A stretch of DNA of 64,000 bases from contig NZ_OCVX01000003.1 of assembly GCF_900232995.1 (NCBI RefSeq), positions 656,412-720,411 on the forward strand. The letters run 5' to 3'. Position numbers and translations under genes: made by a program. A model generated the notes under the pieces. It was not told the origin of the DNA, ran no database searches, and saw only the letters and a program-made list of their open reading frames with translations. This DNA is from Mycobacterium simulans (GTDB lineage: Bacteria; Actinomycetota; Actinomycetes; Mycobacteriales; Mycobacteriaceae). Below are positions 52,334 to 64,000 of the stretch, piece after piece (the stretch's first letter is position 1; each line of letters starts with the position of its first letter).

Positions 52334-54019
52334 CTAGTCGACGTCGATCTCGCGAAGCTCGCGCTTCAGGATCTTGCCGGTAGGGTTACGCGGCAGCTCG
52401 TCGAGGAAAATCACTTCCCGCGGCACCTTGTAGCGGGCCAGGTGATCGCGCACGTACTGCTTAACCGTGTCCTCATCGATGCTGGCGCCCTTCTTCTTGA
52501 CCACGAATGCCCGCAGCCGGGCACCCCACTCCTTGTCGTCAACACCGATCGCGGTGGCCTCGACCACGTCGGGATGCCCGCTGATCAGGTCCTCGACCTC
52601 GGCCGGGAACACATTCTCACCGCCGGAGACGATCATCTCGTCGTCGCGGCCACTGACGTATAGCAGGCCGTGCTCATCGAAGTAGCCGACATCACCCGAC
52701 GACATCAGCCCGTCGATGATCTGCTTGTGACCACCGCCGGTATAGCCCTCGAACGGGAAGGCGTTGCCGACGAAGATCCGGCCGACCTCCCCTTGCGGGA
52801 GCTCCTTGCCGTTGTCGTCGAGGATCTTGACTTTGACACCTTTGACGACCGGTCCGACCGTCGCGGCGTTGAGCTGCAGGTCTTTGGGCCCGGCGATGGT
52901 GGCGAAGGCGATCTCGGTCGAGCCGTACATGTTGTAGACGACCGGGCCTATATCTTTGAGCGCGCGGGTAGCCAGCTCGGCGCCCAATTGCGATCCGGAT
53001 ACAAACACGATCTTCAGGCTGGACAGATCGGGCTTCTTCTTCATCTTCTCGACCGCGTCGAGGATTCGCGACAGCATCACCGGCACCACCACTATGGAGG
53101 TCGCCTTGTGCTTCTCGATGTCTTCAATCACCAGCGGCGGCTTGAACCTGCGCCGCAGCACCAGCGTCGAACCCAGGAAGATCGCGAGCGTGGCATGCAG
53201 ATAACCCAGTGCGTGGAACATCGGCGACGGCAGCGACGTCACCTCGCCGGCCTTGAACGGAACGTGCGACAGGATTCCGCCGATCGGCGCCAGCGTCGGC
53301 GGGGTGCTGCGGTTAGCACCCTTCGGCGTGCCGGTCGTGCCGCTGGTCAGGATGATGATCGACGCGTGCTTGCTGGCTTTCGGGGCGGGTGCGCTACTGC
53401 TGCGCGCGATCAGCTCGGCCAGCGTTTCATCGGTACTGCCGGACGGCTGGTCGGCGTCGGGGTTGACGCCAAGCGCCCGCAGCTTACCCAGCTTCGGCTC
53501 GGCTTTGCTGACGGCGTCGGTGTACTCATCGTCGTAGATGATCACCTTGGCGCCCTCGCGCTCGGCGACCTCTTTGATTTGCGGGCCGGAGAATTCGCTG
53601 TTGAGCAAGATGATGCGGGCGCCAACCCGGGCGGCGCCATAGTTGGCGATGATGAACCAGCGGTGGTTACGTGCCAGGATGGCGACGCCGTCGCCGCCGC
53701 GAACGCCCTTGGCAAGAAGGCCATTGGCCAACGCGTGGGCGGCGTCGTCGAACTCCTTGTAGGTGAGCGTGCCCTCTTCATCGATGAGAGCCAAGCCGTC
53801 GGGGTTGCGCCTGGCGTTGTGCGCCGGCAGCATGCCGAACTCGCCCCACTTGCGCATATCGGCTGCCATCGCGGCGTAGTTCAGCGGCGGTTCCACCCCG
53901 ACCGCGCCCGATTCGATGATCTTGCGCAGATAGTGCAGTTCGGCGGCGCCACGTTCGACATACTGCTGAATCTTGGCGACAGTTTGCCCGGGCAGGTCAC
54001 TGAGGTTAGGCATAGCCAC
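52334..54019 (-). CDS. fadD2: Fatty-acid-CoA ligase FadD2 (Rv0270 orthologue)
   Basis: 561 residues of the ANL adenylating superfamily. Motifs: P-loop IIILTSGTTGTPKGANRS, NMYGSTEIAFATIAG, DVGYFDEHGLLYVSGRDDEMIVSGGENVFP and the C-terminal lysine motif LPRNPTGKILKRELREI. It activates a fatty acid to acyl-AMP and then acyl-CoA, upstream of FadE-type dehydrogenation. Chain length preference cannot be read. Divergent from the LigD-type polymerase gene (62 bp between starts). Length matches H37Rv (about 560). Confidence 0.93.
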   Translation of the reverse strand: MAMPNLSDLPGQTVAKIQQYVERGAAELHYLRKIIESGAVGVEPPLNYAAMAADMRKWGEFGMLPAHNARRNPDGLALIDEEGTLTYKEFDDAAHALANGLLAKGVRGGDGVAILARNHRWFIIANYGAARVGARIILLNSEFSGPQIKEVAEREGAKVIIYDDEYTDAVSKAEPKLGKLRALGVNPDADQPSGSTDETLAELIARSSSAPAPKASKHASIIILTSGTTGTPKGANRSTPPTLAPIGGILSHVPFKAGEVTSLPSPMFHALGYLHATLAIFLGSTLVLRRRFKPPLVIEDIEKHKATSIVVVPVMLSRILDAVEKMKKKPDLSSLKIVFVSGSQLGAELATRALKDIGPVVYNMYGSTEIAFATIAGPKDLQLNAATVGPVVKGVKVKILDDNGKELPQGEVGRIFVGNAFPFEGYTGGGHKQIIDGLMSSGDVGYFDEHGLLYVSGRDDEMIVSGGENVFPAEVEDLISGHPDVVEATAIGVDDKEWGARLRAFVVKKKGASIDEDTVKQYVRDHLARYKVPREVIFLDELPRNPTGKILKRELREIDVD

Positions 54020-54081
54020 ACAATATGTGACGGCCGTCGCAATGCGGTCAGGAAGTGTCCCCGGAATTACGATGGACTCCT

Positions 54082-55317
54082 ATGTCCGATCCGGTGTCAC
54101 TGGAGGTGGCCGGACGCGAGGTCACGGTTACCCATCCGGACAAGGTGATTTTCCCCGCCGCTCCCAATCCAGGTGGTGGCCACGGCCGGGCCGGTCGAAC
54201 CAAGCTGGACCTGGTCCGGTACTACCTGTCCGTCGCCGACGGGGCGCTGCGCGGCGTATCCGGCCGGCCGATGATTTTGAAGCGCTTCGTCAAGGGCATC
54301 TCGGAAGAGGCGGTGTTTCAGAAGCGCGCACCGGAGAAACGGCCCGCTTGGGTGGACGTTGCCGAACTGCGGTACGCATCCGGCACATCGGCCAAAGAGG
54401 CCGTCATCCATGACGCGGCCGGACTGGCGTGGGTGATCAACCTGGGGTGCGTCGACCTCAATCCGCATCCGGTGCTCGCCAGCGACCTCGACCACCCCGA
54501 CGAACTGCGGATCGACTTGGACCCGATGCCCGGGGTCACCTGGCAGCGGATCATCGAGGTCGCGCTGGTAGCCCGCGAGGTGCTGGAAGACTACGGGCTG
54601 GTCGCGTGGCCCAAGACCTCCGGCTCACGAGGCTTTCACGTCTATGCCCGGATCGCTCCGCGCTGGTCGTTCCGCCAGGTGCGGCTGGCCGCCCAAACCG
54701 TTGCACGTGAGGTCGAGCGGCGCCTGCCCGACGCGGCAACCAGCCGCTGGTGGAAAGAAGAACGCGAAGGGGTGTTTGTCGACTTCAATCAGAACGCCAA
54801 AGATCGCACCGTCGCATCCGCCTACTCGGTGCGCGCCACCCCGGATGCGCGAGTATCCACACCGCTGCATTGGGATGAGGTCGCCGACTGCAGTCCGGAG
54901 GCGTTCACCATCGCCACCGTGCCCTCTCGGTTCGCCGAAATGGGTGACCCCTGGGACGGGATGGATGACGCCGTCGGTGAACTTGATCGGTTGCTGACCC
55001 TCGCCGAGGAAATGGGTCCGCCTGAAAAGGCTCCCAGAGGAGCCGGCCCAAAGACCGGACGCCGCCAATCCAAGATGCCGCTCATCGAGATCGCCCGCAC
55101 CAAGACCAAGGACGAGGCGATGGCGGCGCTGGACACCTGGCGCGACCGCTACCCCGCCGTGGCCGATCGGCTGCAGCCCGCCGATGTCCTCGTCGACGGC
55201 ATGCGTGGGCCGAGTTCGATCTGGTACCGGATCAGGATCAATCTGCAGCACGTACCGGCCGGCGAGCGTCCGCCGCAGGAGGAGTTGATCGCCGATTACA
55301 GCCCGTGGCCGAGGTAA
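54082..55317 (+). CDS. LigD-type polymerase/primase domain protein (Rv0269c orthologue)
   Basis: 411 residues from ATG 54082; an in-frame start at 54055 is further from any ribosome site. It is a stand-alone archaeo-eukaryotic primase (PrimPol) domain as in the POL part of mycobacterial LigD. Catalytic acidic pair in ELRIDLDPMPG (D-x-D), SGSRGFHVYARI, a third acidic residue region GVFVDFNQNAKDRTVASAYSVR. No ligase or nuclease domain follows. Such proteins add ribonucleotides or deoxynucleotides in end-joining or other repair; which one here is unknown. C-terminal region has a Pro/Lys-rich linker (KAPRGAGPKTGRRQSK). Confidence 0.88.
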   Translation: MSDPVSLEVAGREVTVTHPDKVIFPAAPNPGGGHGRAGRTKLDLVRYYLSVADGALRGVSGRPMILKRFVKGISEEAVFQKRAPEKRPAWVDVAELRYASGTSAKEAVIHDAAGLAWVINLGCVDLNPHPVLASDLDHPDELRIDLDPMPGVTWQRIIEVALVAREVLEDYGLVAWPKTSGSRGFHVYARIAPRWSFRQVRLAAQTVAREVERRLPDAATSRWWKEEREGVFVDFNQNAKDRTVASAYSVRATPDARVSTPLHWDEVADCSPEAFTIATVPSRFAEMGDPWDGMDDAVGELDRLLTLAEEMGPPEKAPRGAGPKTGRRQSKMPLIEIARTKTKDEAMAALDTWRDRYPAVADRLQPADVLVDGMRGPSSIWYRIRINLQHVPAGERPPQEELIADYSPWPR

Positions 55318-55572
55318 CGCGAGCTGAGCCGCGGGGCATTGAGCACTAAACTTTCTCCGCGCCCTGAATCGTCACACGGCGTGTCCGAGCTGCGGGGCAG
55401 CGATGATGGCCTTCACTTGGAAGCTGGCAGGCGCTCTGTTCGACTCCCGCTGACGCCATCAACCCGCGCAAACGCGACATGACCGTGCTTGGCCCAGTCA
55501 TGCTCACCGGCAGCGTCCACCGCTAACACCTACAGGAGCCTCCTAACGTAGCGTGAGGAGCCGGGAAAGGGA
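55318..55572. other. Intergenic region before oplA, no gene recognised
   Basis: 255 bp between the polymerase gene and oplA. In H37Rv I recall narU (Rv0267) and Rv0268c here; neither is present. A TTCGACTCCCGCT stretch resembles a tRNA T-arm, but the stem does not pair. GGGAAAGGGAG just before GTG 55573 is the likely oplA ribosome site. Confidence 0.5.
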
Positions 55573-59184
<3,612 letters not shown>

Positions 59185-59291
59185 CCACCATCTGGGAACG
59201 CACCGCGGCTGACGACGGCGTGCTATTTGCGCTGAGGGGTCGAGCGGCCCGTTGGTGCAGGCGCGGATCGGAAACGCGCTACTCTCACGCG

Positions 59292-60272
59292 GTGCAACAG
59301 CGATGGAATCGGCGGGTGTTCTTGCAGGTCGCCGCGGCTGCAGGGCTGCTCGCGGCATGCTCTAAGCCGAAGCCGGCGCCGGGCACCGCGGGCGGCGGGG
59401 CGGTCACAATCACCCACCTGTTCGGCCAGACCGTCATCAAGGAACCACCCAAGCGCGTGGTCAGCGCCGGATACACCGAACAGGACGACTTGCTCGCGCT
59501 GGGAGTGGTGCCCATCGCCGTGACCAACTGGTTCGGTGACCAGCCGTTCGCGGTGTGGCCGTGGGCCCAGCCCAAGCTCGGCACGGCGCAACCGGTAGTC
59601 CTGAACCTGGATAACGGAATTCAAATCGACCAGATCGCCGGCCTGAAACCCGACTTGATCGTGGCCATCAATGCCGGCCTCGACGCCGATACCTATCAAA
59701 AGCTTTCCGCGATCGCCCCGACCGTCGCGCAGTCGGACGGCGACGCTTTTTTTGAACCGTGGAAGGACCAGGCCACCGCGATCGGCCAGGCGGTATTCCA
59801 GGCGGACCAAATGAAGTCGCTGATCGACGCCGTCGACCGGAAATTCGCCGACATCGGTCAGCGGAATCCGCAATGGAAGGGCAAGAAGGCGCTACTGATG
59901 CAGGGCCAGCTCTGGCAAGGCACGGTAGTCGCAACCATGGCGGGCTGGCGGACCGATTTCTTGAACCAGATGGGCCTCGTCATCGCCGACAGCATCAAGC
60001 CCTTTGGCAGCGATCACCGCGCCGTCATCCCGCGCGATCACATCAAAGCGGTCCTTGATTCGGCGGACGTATTGATCGGGACCACGGAGAGTCCGGAGGA
60101 ACAACAGGCATTGCTGGCCGCCCGGGGGGTCGCGGCGTCGCGGGCGACCGCGGAGAACCGCCACATCTTCACCACCAAGGACCAAGCCGGGGCGATCGCC
60201 TTCTCGTCCGTGCTGAGTTATCCCGTGGTGGCCGATCAACTACCCCCGTTGATCGCGAAGATCCTGGGGTAA
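59292..60272 (+). CDS. fecB2: Iron-siderophore-binding lipoprotein FecB2 (Rv0265c orthologue)
   Basis: 326 residues from GTG 59292. The signal peptide is of twin-arginine lipoprotein type: NRRVFLQVAAAAGLLAACSKP with lipobox LAAC. The rest is a class III periplasmic binding protein fold (TroA/FecB-like): PKRVVSAGYTEQDDLLALGV, LKPDLIVAINAG, FEPWKDQATAIGQAVF and LSYPVVADQLPPLI. It would bind a ferric siderophore or other metal complex outside the membrane and hand it to an ABC importer not encoded in this window. Frame is open from 59181, overlapping the oplA stop, so translational coupling is possible. Clustering with ESX-3-type iron functions in the same chromosomal neighbourhood is notable. 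Confidence 0.88.
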   Translation: MQQRWNRRVFLQVAAAAGLLAACSKPKPAPGTAGGGAVTITHLFGQTVIKEPPKRVVSAGYTEQDDLLALGVVPIAVTNWFGDQPFAVWPWAQPKLGTAQPVVLNLDNGIQIDQIAGLKPDLIVAINAGLDADTYQKLSAIAPTVAQSDGDAFFEPWKDQATAIGQAVFQADQMKSLIDAVDRKFADIGQRNPQWKGKKALLMQGQLWQGTVVATMAGWRTDFLNQMGLVIADSIKPFGSDHRAVIPRDHIKAVLDSADVLIGTTESPEEQQALLAARGVAASRATAENRHIFTTKDQAGAIAFSSVLSYPVVADQLPPLIAKILG

Positions 60273-60361
60273 TTGCCGGGCTCATGAGCGTTTGCTAAGG
60301 CACCTCTGGCAGACCTCGAAAATCCTGGCCGACCCTCGGATTCCGGCGTTACCGTCGAAGA

Positions 60362-61024
60362 ATGAGTGTGACGGATCTCTCAATGGAACCGACCACGGAC
60401 CCGCTGACGTGCCCGGTTCTCGATTACGGCGACCAAGCGCTGATGCTGGAATGTGACAGCACCGCTGACGTATTGGCATGGACAGCGGCGTTGCGTGAGG
60501 CGGCGCTACCCGGCGTGGTCGATATAGTCCCGGCCTCACGCACCGTGCTGGTCAAGCTCAACGAACCCCGCTACCAGGGGGTCACCCGGCAGCGGATGCG
60601 CAAGTTGCGGGTTAACCCTGACGCCACCGGTTCGGCGGATCACCAGGACATCGTGGTGATCGACGTCGTCTACGACGGCCCAGACCTCACCGAGGTCGCC
60701 AGCCAAACCGGCCTGACCACCGCACAAGTCATCAACGCCCACACCAGCACCCCCTGGCGCGTGGGCTTCAGCGGGGCCATTCCGGGTTTCGCGTACCTCC
60801 TAGGCGGTGACCCGCGTCTGCGGGTGCCGCGTCGGGCCGAGCTGCGGACGTTGGTGCCGGCCGGTTCGGTCGCCCTCGCGGGCGAATTCAGCGCCATATA
60901 TCCACGCCAATCGCCCAGCGGGTGGCAGATCATCGGCCACACCGACGCCGACCTGTGGGATATCGACCGACCCAACCCGGCGCTGCTTACCCAGGGCACC
61001 TGGGTCCGGTTCCGGGCCGCGTAA
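60362..61024 (+). CDS. 5-oxoprolinase subunit B / KipI-like (Rv0264c orthologue)
   Basis: 220 residues of the PxpB/KipI/allophanate-hydrolase-subunit-1 family. Motifs: [21 protein letters not shown], a central [21 protein letters not shown] and [31 protein letters not shown]. It normally pairs with PxpC (next gene, 34 bp downstream); with PxpA they form the bacterial ATP-dependent 5-oxoprolinase. No PxpA (LamB/YcsF) gene is in the window. A second in-frame ATG eight codons in is possible as start. Confidence 0.85.
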   Translation: MSVTDLSMEPTTDPLTCPVLDYGDQALMLECDSTADVLAWTAALREAALPGVVDIVPASRTVLVKLNEPRYQGVTRQRMRKLRVNPDATGSADHQDIVVIDVVYDGPDLTEVASQTGLTTAQVINAHTSTPWRVGFSGAIPGFAYLLGGDPRLRVPRRAELRTLVPAGSVALAGEFSAIYPRQSPSGWQIIGHTDADLWDIDRPNPALLTQGTWVRFRAA

Positions 61025-61046
61025 TCGACAGTTGGCGAGCCCGAAG

Positions 61047-61052
61047 AGGAGG
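61047..61052 (+). promoter_or_regulatory. Shine-Dalgarno AGGAGG deciding a GTG start
   Basis: AGGAGG directly abuts ATG 61053, too close to serve it, but is 6 bases before GTG 61059. The GTG is therefore the better start of the PxpC-like gene. Confidence 0.65.
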
Positions 61053-61058
61053 ATGGCC

Positions 61059-61949
61059 GTGACAACAACTCTGGAAATCCTGCATAGTGGACCGCTGGCC
61101 GTCGTCCAAGATCTCGGCAGGACGGGCCTGGCTCACCTCGGCGTCGGCCGGTCCGGTGCCGCCGACCGCCGCTCGCACACGCTGGCCAACCGGCTGGTCG
61201 CCAATCCCGGCGACCGTGCCACCATCGAAGTGACCTTCGGCGGCTTCGCGGCGCGGGTGCGCGGCGGTGACGTCGATATCGCAGTGACGGGCGCCGATAC
61301 CGACCCAACCGTGAACGGAAAATTGTTTGGCACCAACAGCATTCACCATGTCCGCGATGGCCAGGTGATCTCACTGGGCACCCCGTGCGCCGGCCTGCGG
61401 TCGTACCTGGCGGTGCGCGGCGGGATATCCGTCACGCCGGTGCTGGGGTCGCGCAGCTACGACGTGATGTCGGCGATCGGACCACTGCCACTGCAGGCCG
61501 GTGATGTACTTCCGGTCGGCGAACACACCGACGACTACCCAGAACTCGACCAGGCCCCGGTGCCCGCAATTGCCGCGCATCTAGTTGAACTGATGGTGGT
61601 TCCCGGGCCGCGCGACGATTGGTTCGTCGATCCCGATGCCTTGGTGCACACGATCTGGATGGCATCCAGCCGCAGCGACCGGGTGGGCATGCGAATGGAA
61701 GGCCGCCCGATGCAATATCGCGACCCAAACCGTCAATTGCCCAGTGAGGGCGCTACCCGTGGCGCGATTCAGGTGCCGCCCAATGGATTACCAGTGATCC
61801 TGGGCCCCGATCACCCGATCACCGGCGGCTACCCTGTCGTCGGCGTCGTGGTCGACGAGGACATCGACAAGGTCGCCCAGGTGCGGCCCGGCCAGTATGT
61901 GCGGATGCACTGGGCGCGGCCGCGCTCTCGGGTGGGAACCCGGTCCTAA
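61059..61949 (+). CDS. 5-oxoprolinase subunit C / KipA-like (Rv0263c orthologue)
   Basis: 296 residues from GTG 61059 (ATG 61053 adds two). PxpC/KipA/allophanate-hydrolase-subunit-2 family: [57 protein letters not shown] and the C-terminal [25 protein letters not shown]. Works as a complex with the PxpB-like protein. The stop TAA is followed at once by the TTG start of aac, so translation of the resistance gene is probably coupled to it. Confidence 0.85.
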   Translation: MTTTLEILHSGPLAVVQDLGRTGLAHLGVGRSGAADRRSHTLANRLVANPGDRATIEVTFGGFAARVRGGDVDIAVTGADTDPTVNGKLFGTNSIHHVRDGQVISLGTPCAGLRSYLAVRGGISVTPVLGSRSYDVMSAIGPLPLQAGDVLPVGEHTDDYPELDQAPVPAIAAHLVELMVVPGPRDDWFVDPDALVHTIWMASSRSDRVGMRMEGRPMQYRDPNRQLPSEGATRGAIQVPPNGLPVILGPDHPITGGYPVVGVVVDEDIDKVAQVRPGQYVRMHWARPRSRVGTRS

Positions 61950-62495
<546 letters not shown>

Positions 62496-62741
62496 CCCGC
62501 ATTTGTGGTGCACGCCACAAGAATTGATCTGTCAGCGACCTACCAGAGAACTGGGATTCAACTTTCAGCCGATATTGCCCCAATCGATTTGACTGTATTC
62601 CATCATCGATGTGAGCATCGAAACACGCGGGGCTGCACGACTGTTCATCTTGAGGCGCCCACCGGGCCAGCACATCGGCCAGCATCACATCGATTCGGAC
62701 ACAACCCGTTCTATGGATCGGCCACGAAAGGCGAAGACCGT
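62496..62741. other. Intergenic region between aac and narK3, with a weak hairpin
   Basis: 246 bp without a gene. TTGTGG (62503-62508) and CCACAA (62515-62520) form a 6-bp stem with a 6-nt loop 8 bp after the aac stop, possibly a weak terminator but with no T-tract. The rest, including ATCGATT-rich sequence around 62578-62625, likely carries the narK3 promoter; no clear box seen. Confidence 0.35.
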
Positions 62742-64000
62742 ATGGGGCGAAACCATCACCTCGCGGACTGGAATCCTGAAGACTCCGCGGCGTGGGAAGC
62801 CGGCAACAACAAGATCGCTCGGCGCAATCTGCTGTGCACGGTGGCCGGCGACCACCTAGGTTTTTCGATCTGGTCCCTGTGGTCGGTGATGACGCTGTTC
62901 ATGCCGGCATCCGTGTACGGCCTTACCTCGGGCGACAAGCTGCTGCTAGGTGCGGTAGCCACTCTGGTCGGCGGCTGCGTGCGCATCCCCTACACCTTGG
63001 GCATCGCCAAATTCGGCGGCCGCAACTGGACAACATTCTCGGCGTTCGTGCTGCTGATCCCGACCGTGGGAACCATCGTGCTGCTGGCCAACCCCGGGCT
63101 ACCGCTGTGGCCGTATGTAGTGTGCGCGGCGCTGACCGGCCTTGGCGGCGGCAACTACGCGGCATCGCTGGCCAACGTCAACGCGTTCTACCCACAGCGG
63201 CTCAAGGGGTGGGCGCTTGCGGTCAACGCCGGCGGCGGCAATCTGGGCGTCGCGGTGATCCAATTGGTCGGCCTGCTGGTGCTCGCAACCGCGGGCCACG
63301 AAGCGCCGTATTGGGTCTGCGCGGTCTACCTGGTGCTATTGGCAATCGTTGGGATCGCGGCGGCACTGTTCATGGACAACCTCGATCATGGCATCGAGGC
63401 AAACACCATGCGTTCCATCCTTTTCGTGCGTCACACCTGGGTAATCTCGCTGCTCTACATATGCACCTTTGGCTCCTGGATCGGGTTTGCATTCGCGTTC
63501 GGCCAGGTGCTGCAGGTCAATTTTGAGGCGGGCGGCGAAAGTGTGAAGCACGCGTCGCTACACGCCGCGCAGATCGCCTTTGTTGGACCGTTATTGGGTT
63601 CGCTGGCCCGGATATATGGTGGGCGGCTGGCCGACCGCATCGGCGGCAGCCGCGTCACCCTCGGCGTGCTGGGCGGCATGATTCTGGCAGCCGGGCTGCT
63701 GGTCGGCATCAGCACCCTGGACGACAACGGCGCCAGCACGAGTGCCGTCACCCTGATCGGCTACGTCGTTGGATTCATTGCTTTGTTCATTCTTGCCGGC
63801 ATGGGCAATGGATCGGTGTTCAAGCTGATCCCGTCGATCTTTGAAGCACGAAGTCGCCGATTGAATATCAGCGAGGCGGAACGCCGCCACTGGTCGCGCG
63901 CCATGTCTGGGTCGCTGATCGGATTCTGTGCGGCGGTCGGCGCACTCGGCGGAGTGGGCATCAACTTGGCGCTGCGCGAGTCCTACCTCCGCAGCGGCAC
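62742..64000 (+). CDS. narK3: Nitrate/nitrite transporter NarK3 (Rv0261c orthologue), C-terminus beyond window
   Basis: About 419 residues visible from ATG 62742 (GAAAGGCGAAG upstream) and open at the right edge; roughly 50 residues are expected to be missing. Major facilitator superfamily, NarK/NasA branch: after a 40-residue cytoplasmic N-terminus, DHLGFSIWSLWSVMTLFMP begins helix 1; the nitrate signature is in GLGGGNYAASLANVNAFYP and WALAVNAGGGNLGVAVIQLVG. At least 10 membrane helices are seen. It moves nitrate in or nitrite out; the paralogue NarK2 is the one mostly linked with hypoxic nitrate respiration in M. tuberculosis, and NarK3's role is less clear. Confidence 0.9.
   Translation, partial: MGRNHHLADWNPEDSAAWEAGNNKIARRNLLCTVAGDHLGFSIWSLWSVMTLFMPASVYGLTSGDKLLLGAVATLVGGCVRIPYTLGIAKFGGRNWTTFSAFVLLIPTVGTIVLLANPGLPLWPYVVCAALTGLGGGNYAASLANVNAFYPQRLKGWALAVNAGGGNLGVAVIQLVGLLVLATAGHEAPYWVCAVYLVLLAIVGIAAALFMDNLDHGIEANTMRSILFVRHTWVISLLYICTFGSWIGFAFAFGQVLQVNFEAGGESVKHASLHAAQIAFVGPLLGSLARIYGGRLADRIGGSRVTLGVLGGMILAAGLLVGISTLDDNGASTSAVTLIGYVVGFIALFILAGMGNGSVFKLIPSIFEARSRRLNISEAERRHWSRAMSGSLIGFCAAVGALGGVGINLALRESYLRSG

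Noticed and set aside
55420..55470. tRNA-like sequence with TTCGACTCCC
   Set aside because: The bases flanking the TTCGACT loop do not form the T-arm stem, and no acceptor or anticodon arm can be drawn.
62503..62520. TTGTGG/CCACAA hairpin as a rho-independent terminator after aac
   Set aside because: Six-base-pair stem with no T-tract; too weak to call.

Overview
The window is GC-rich actinobacterial DNA from a slow-growing Mycobacterium close to, but apparently outside, the M. tuberculosis complex. The evidence is protein-level similarity and gene order: read on the minus strand, it follows the M. tuberculosis H37Rv stretch from about Rv0261c to Rv0315, with the complete ESX-3 type VII secretion locus in the middle. 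H37Rv names are given from memory of those proteins, not from a search. The H37Rv genes stf0, PE_PGRS3/4/5, vapC25, PPE5/6, the Rv0298-Rv0301 toxin-antitoxin genes and narU are missing, while several extra genes are present.

Layout, left to right. 1-6.5 kb is an accessory end: the tail of an IS630-type transposase, a mannitol-dehydrogenase-family gene, a xylulokinase gene that has lost its 3' part, a PAP2/diacylglycerol-kinase fusion, a PASTA protein, a MarR regulator and a GT-C membrane glycosyltransferase. 6.5-19 kb holds two tandem Tat-exported GH16 glucanases, an MDR oxidoreductase, a DUF3060 membrane protein, a large cyclase/ATPase regulator, two membrane-anchored actin-fold proteins with proline-rich tails (one is the Rv0312 orthologue), and the Rv0309-Rv0311 and Rv0313 orthologues. 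19.8-25.5 kb holds a PAP2 phosphatase, bluB, a sulfatase, tam and an alpha/beta hydrolase.

25.5-40.2 kb is ESX-3 on the minus strand: eccA3-eccB3-eccC3-PE5-PPE4-esxG-esxH-espG3-eccD3-mycP3-eccE3. Many of its junctions are 4-bp ATGA overlaps, so it is probably one transcription unit. ESX-3 exports EsxG/EsxH and PE5/PPE4 and serves iron and zinc homeostasis. An IdeR-like box lies just upstream of eccA3, and a Zur-like box overlaps the end of the preceding PPE gene. 40.4-44.6 kb carries PPE, Rv0281-type methyltransferase and PPE genes. Both PPE proteins have a His/Asp-rich insert that PPE4 lacks. The outer copy has a near-perfect Zur-like box in front of it and is frameshifted by a 26-bp tandem duplication. 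This Zur/ESX-3/metal-binding-PPE arrangement is the most interesting feature of the window.

44.7-55.3 kb is lipid metabolism and its regulators: an MpaB-type DUF2236 oxygenase, two TetR regulators, a VOC-fold protein, an alpha/beta hydrolase, fadE6, fadD2 and a LigD-type polymerase. Between fadE6 and fadD2 sit a small secreted Trp/Gly/His-repeat protein and an unusually AT-rich leader of about 340 bp. 55.6-64 kb is a plus-strand cluster of oplA, fecB2, PxpB/PxpC-like subunits, aac(2')-I and narK3, the last cut by the right edge. No rRNA, tRNA or CRISPR array was seen.
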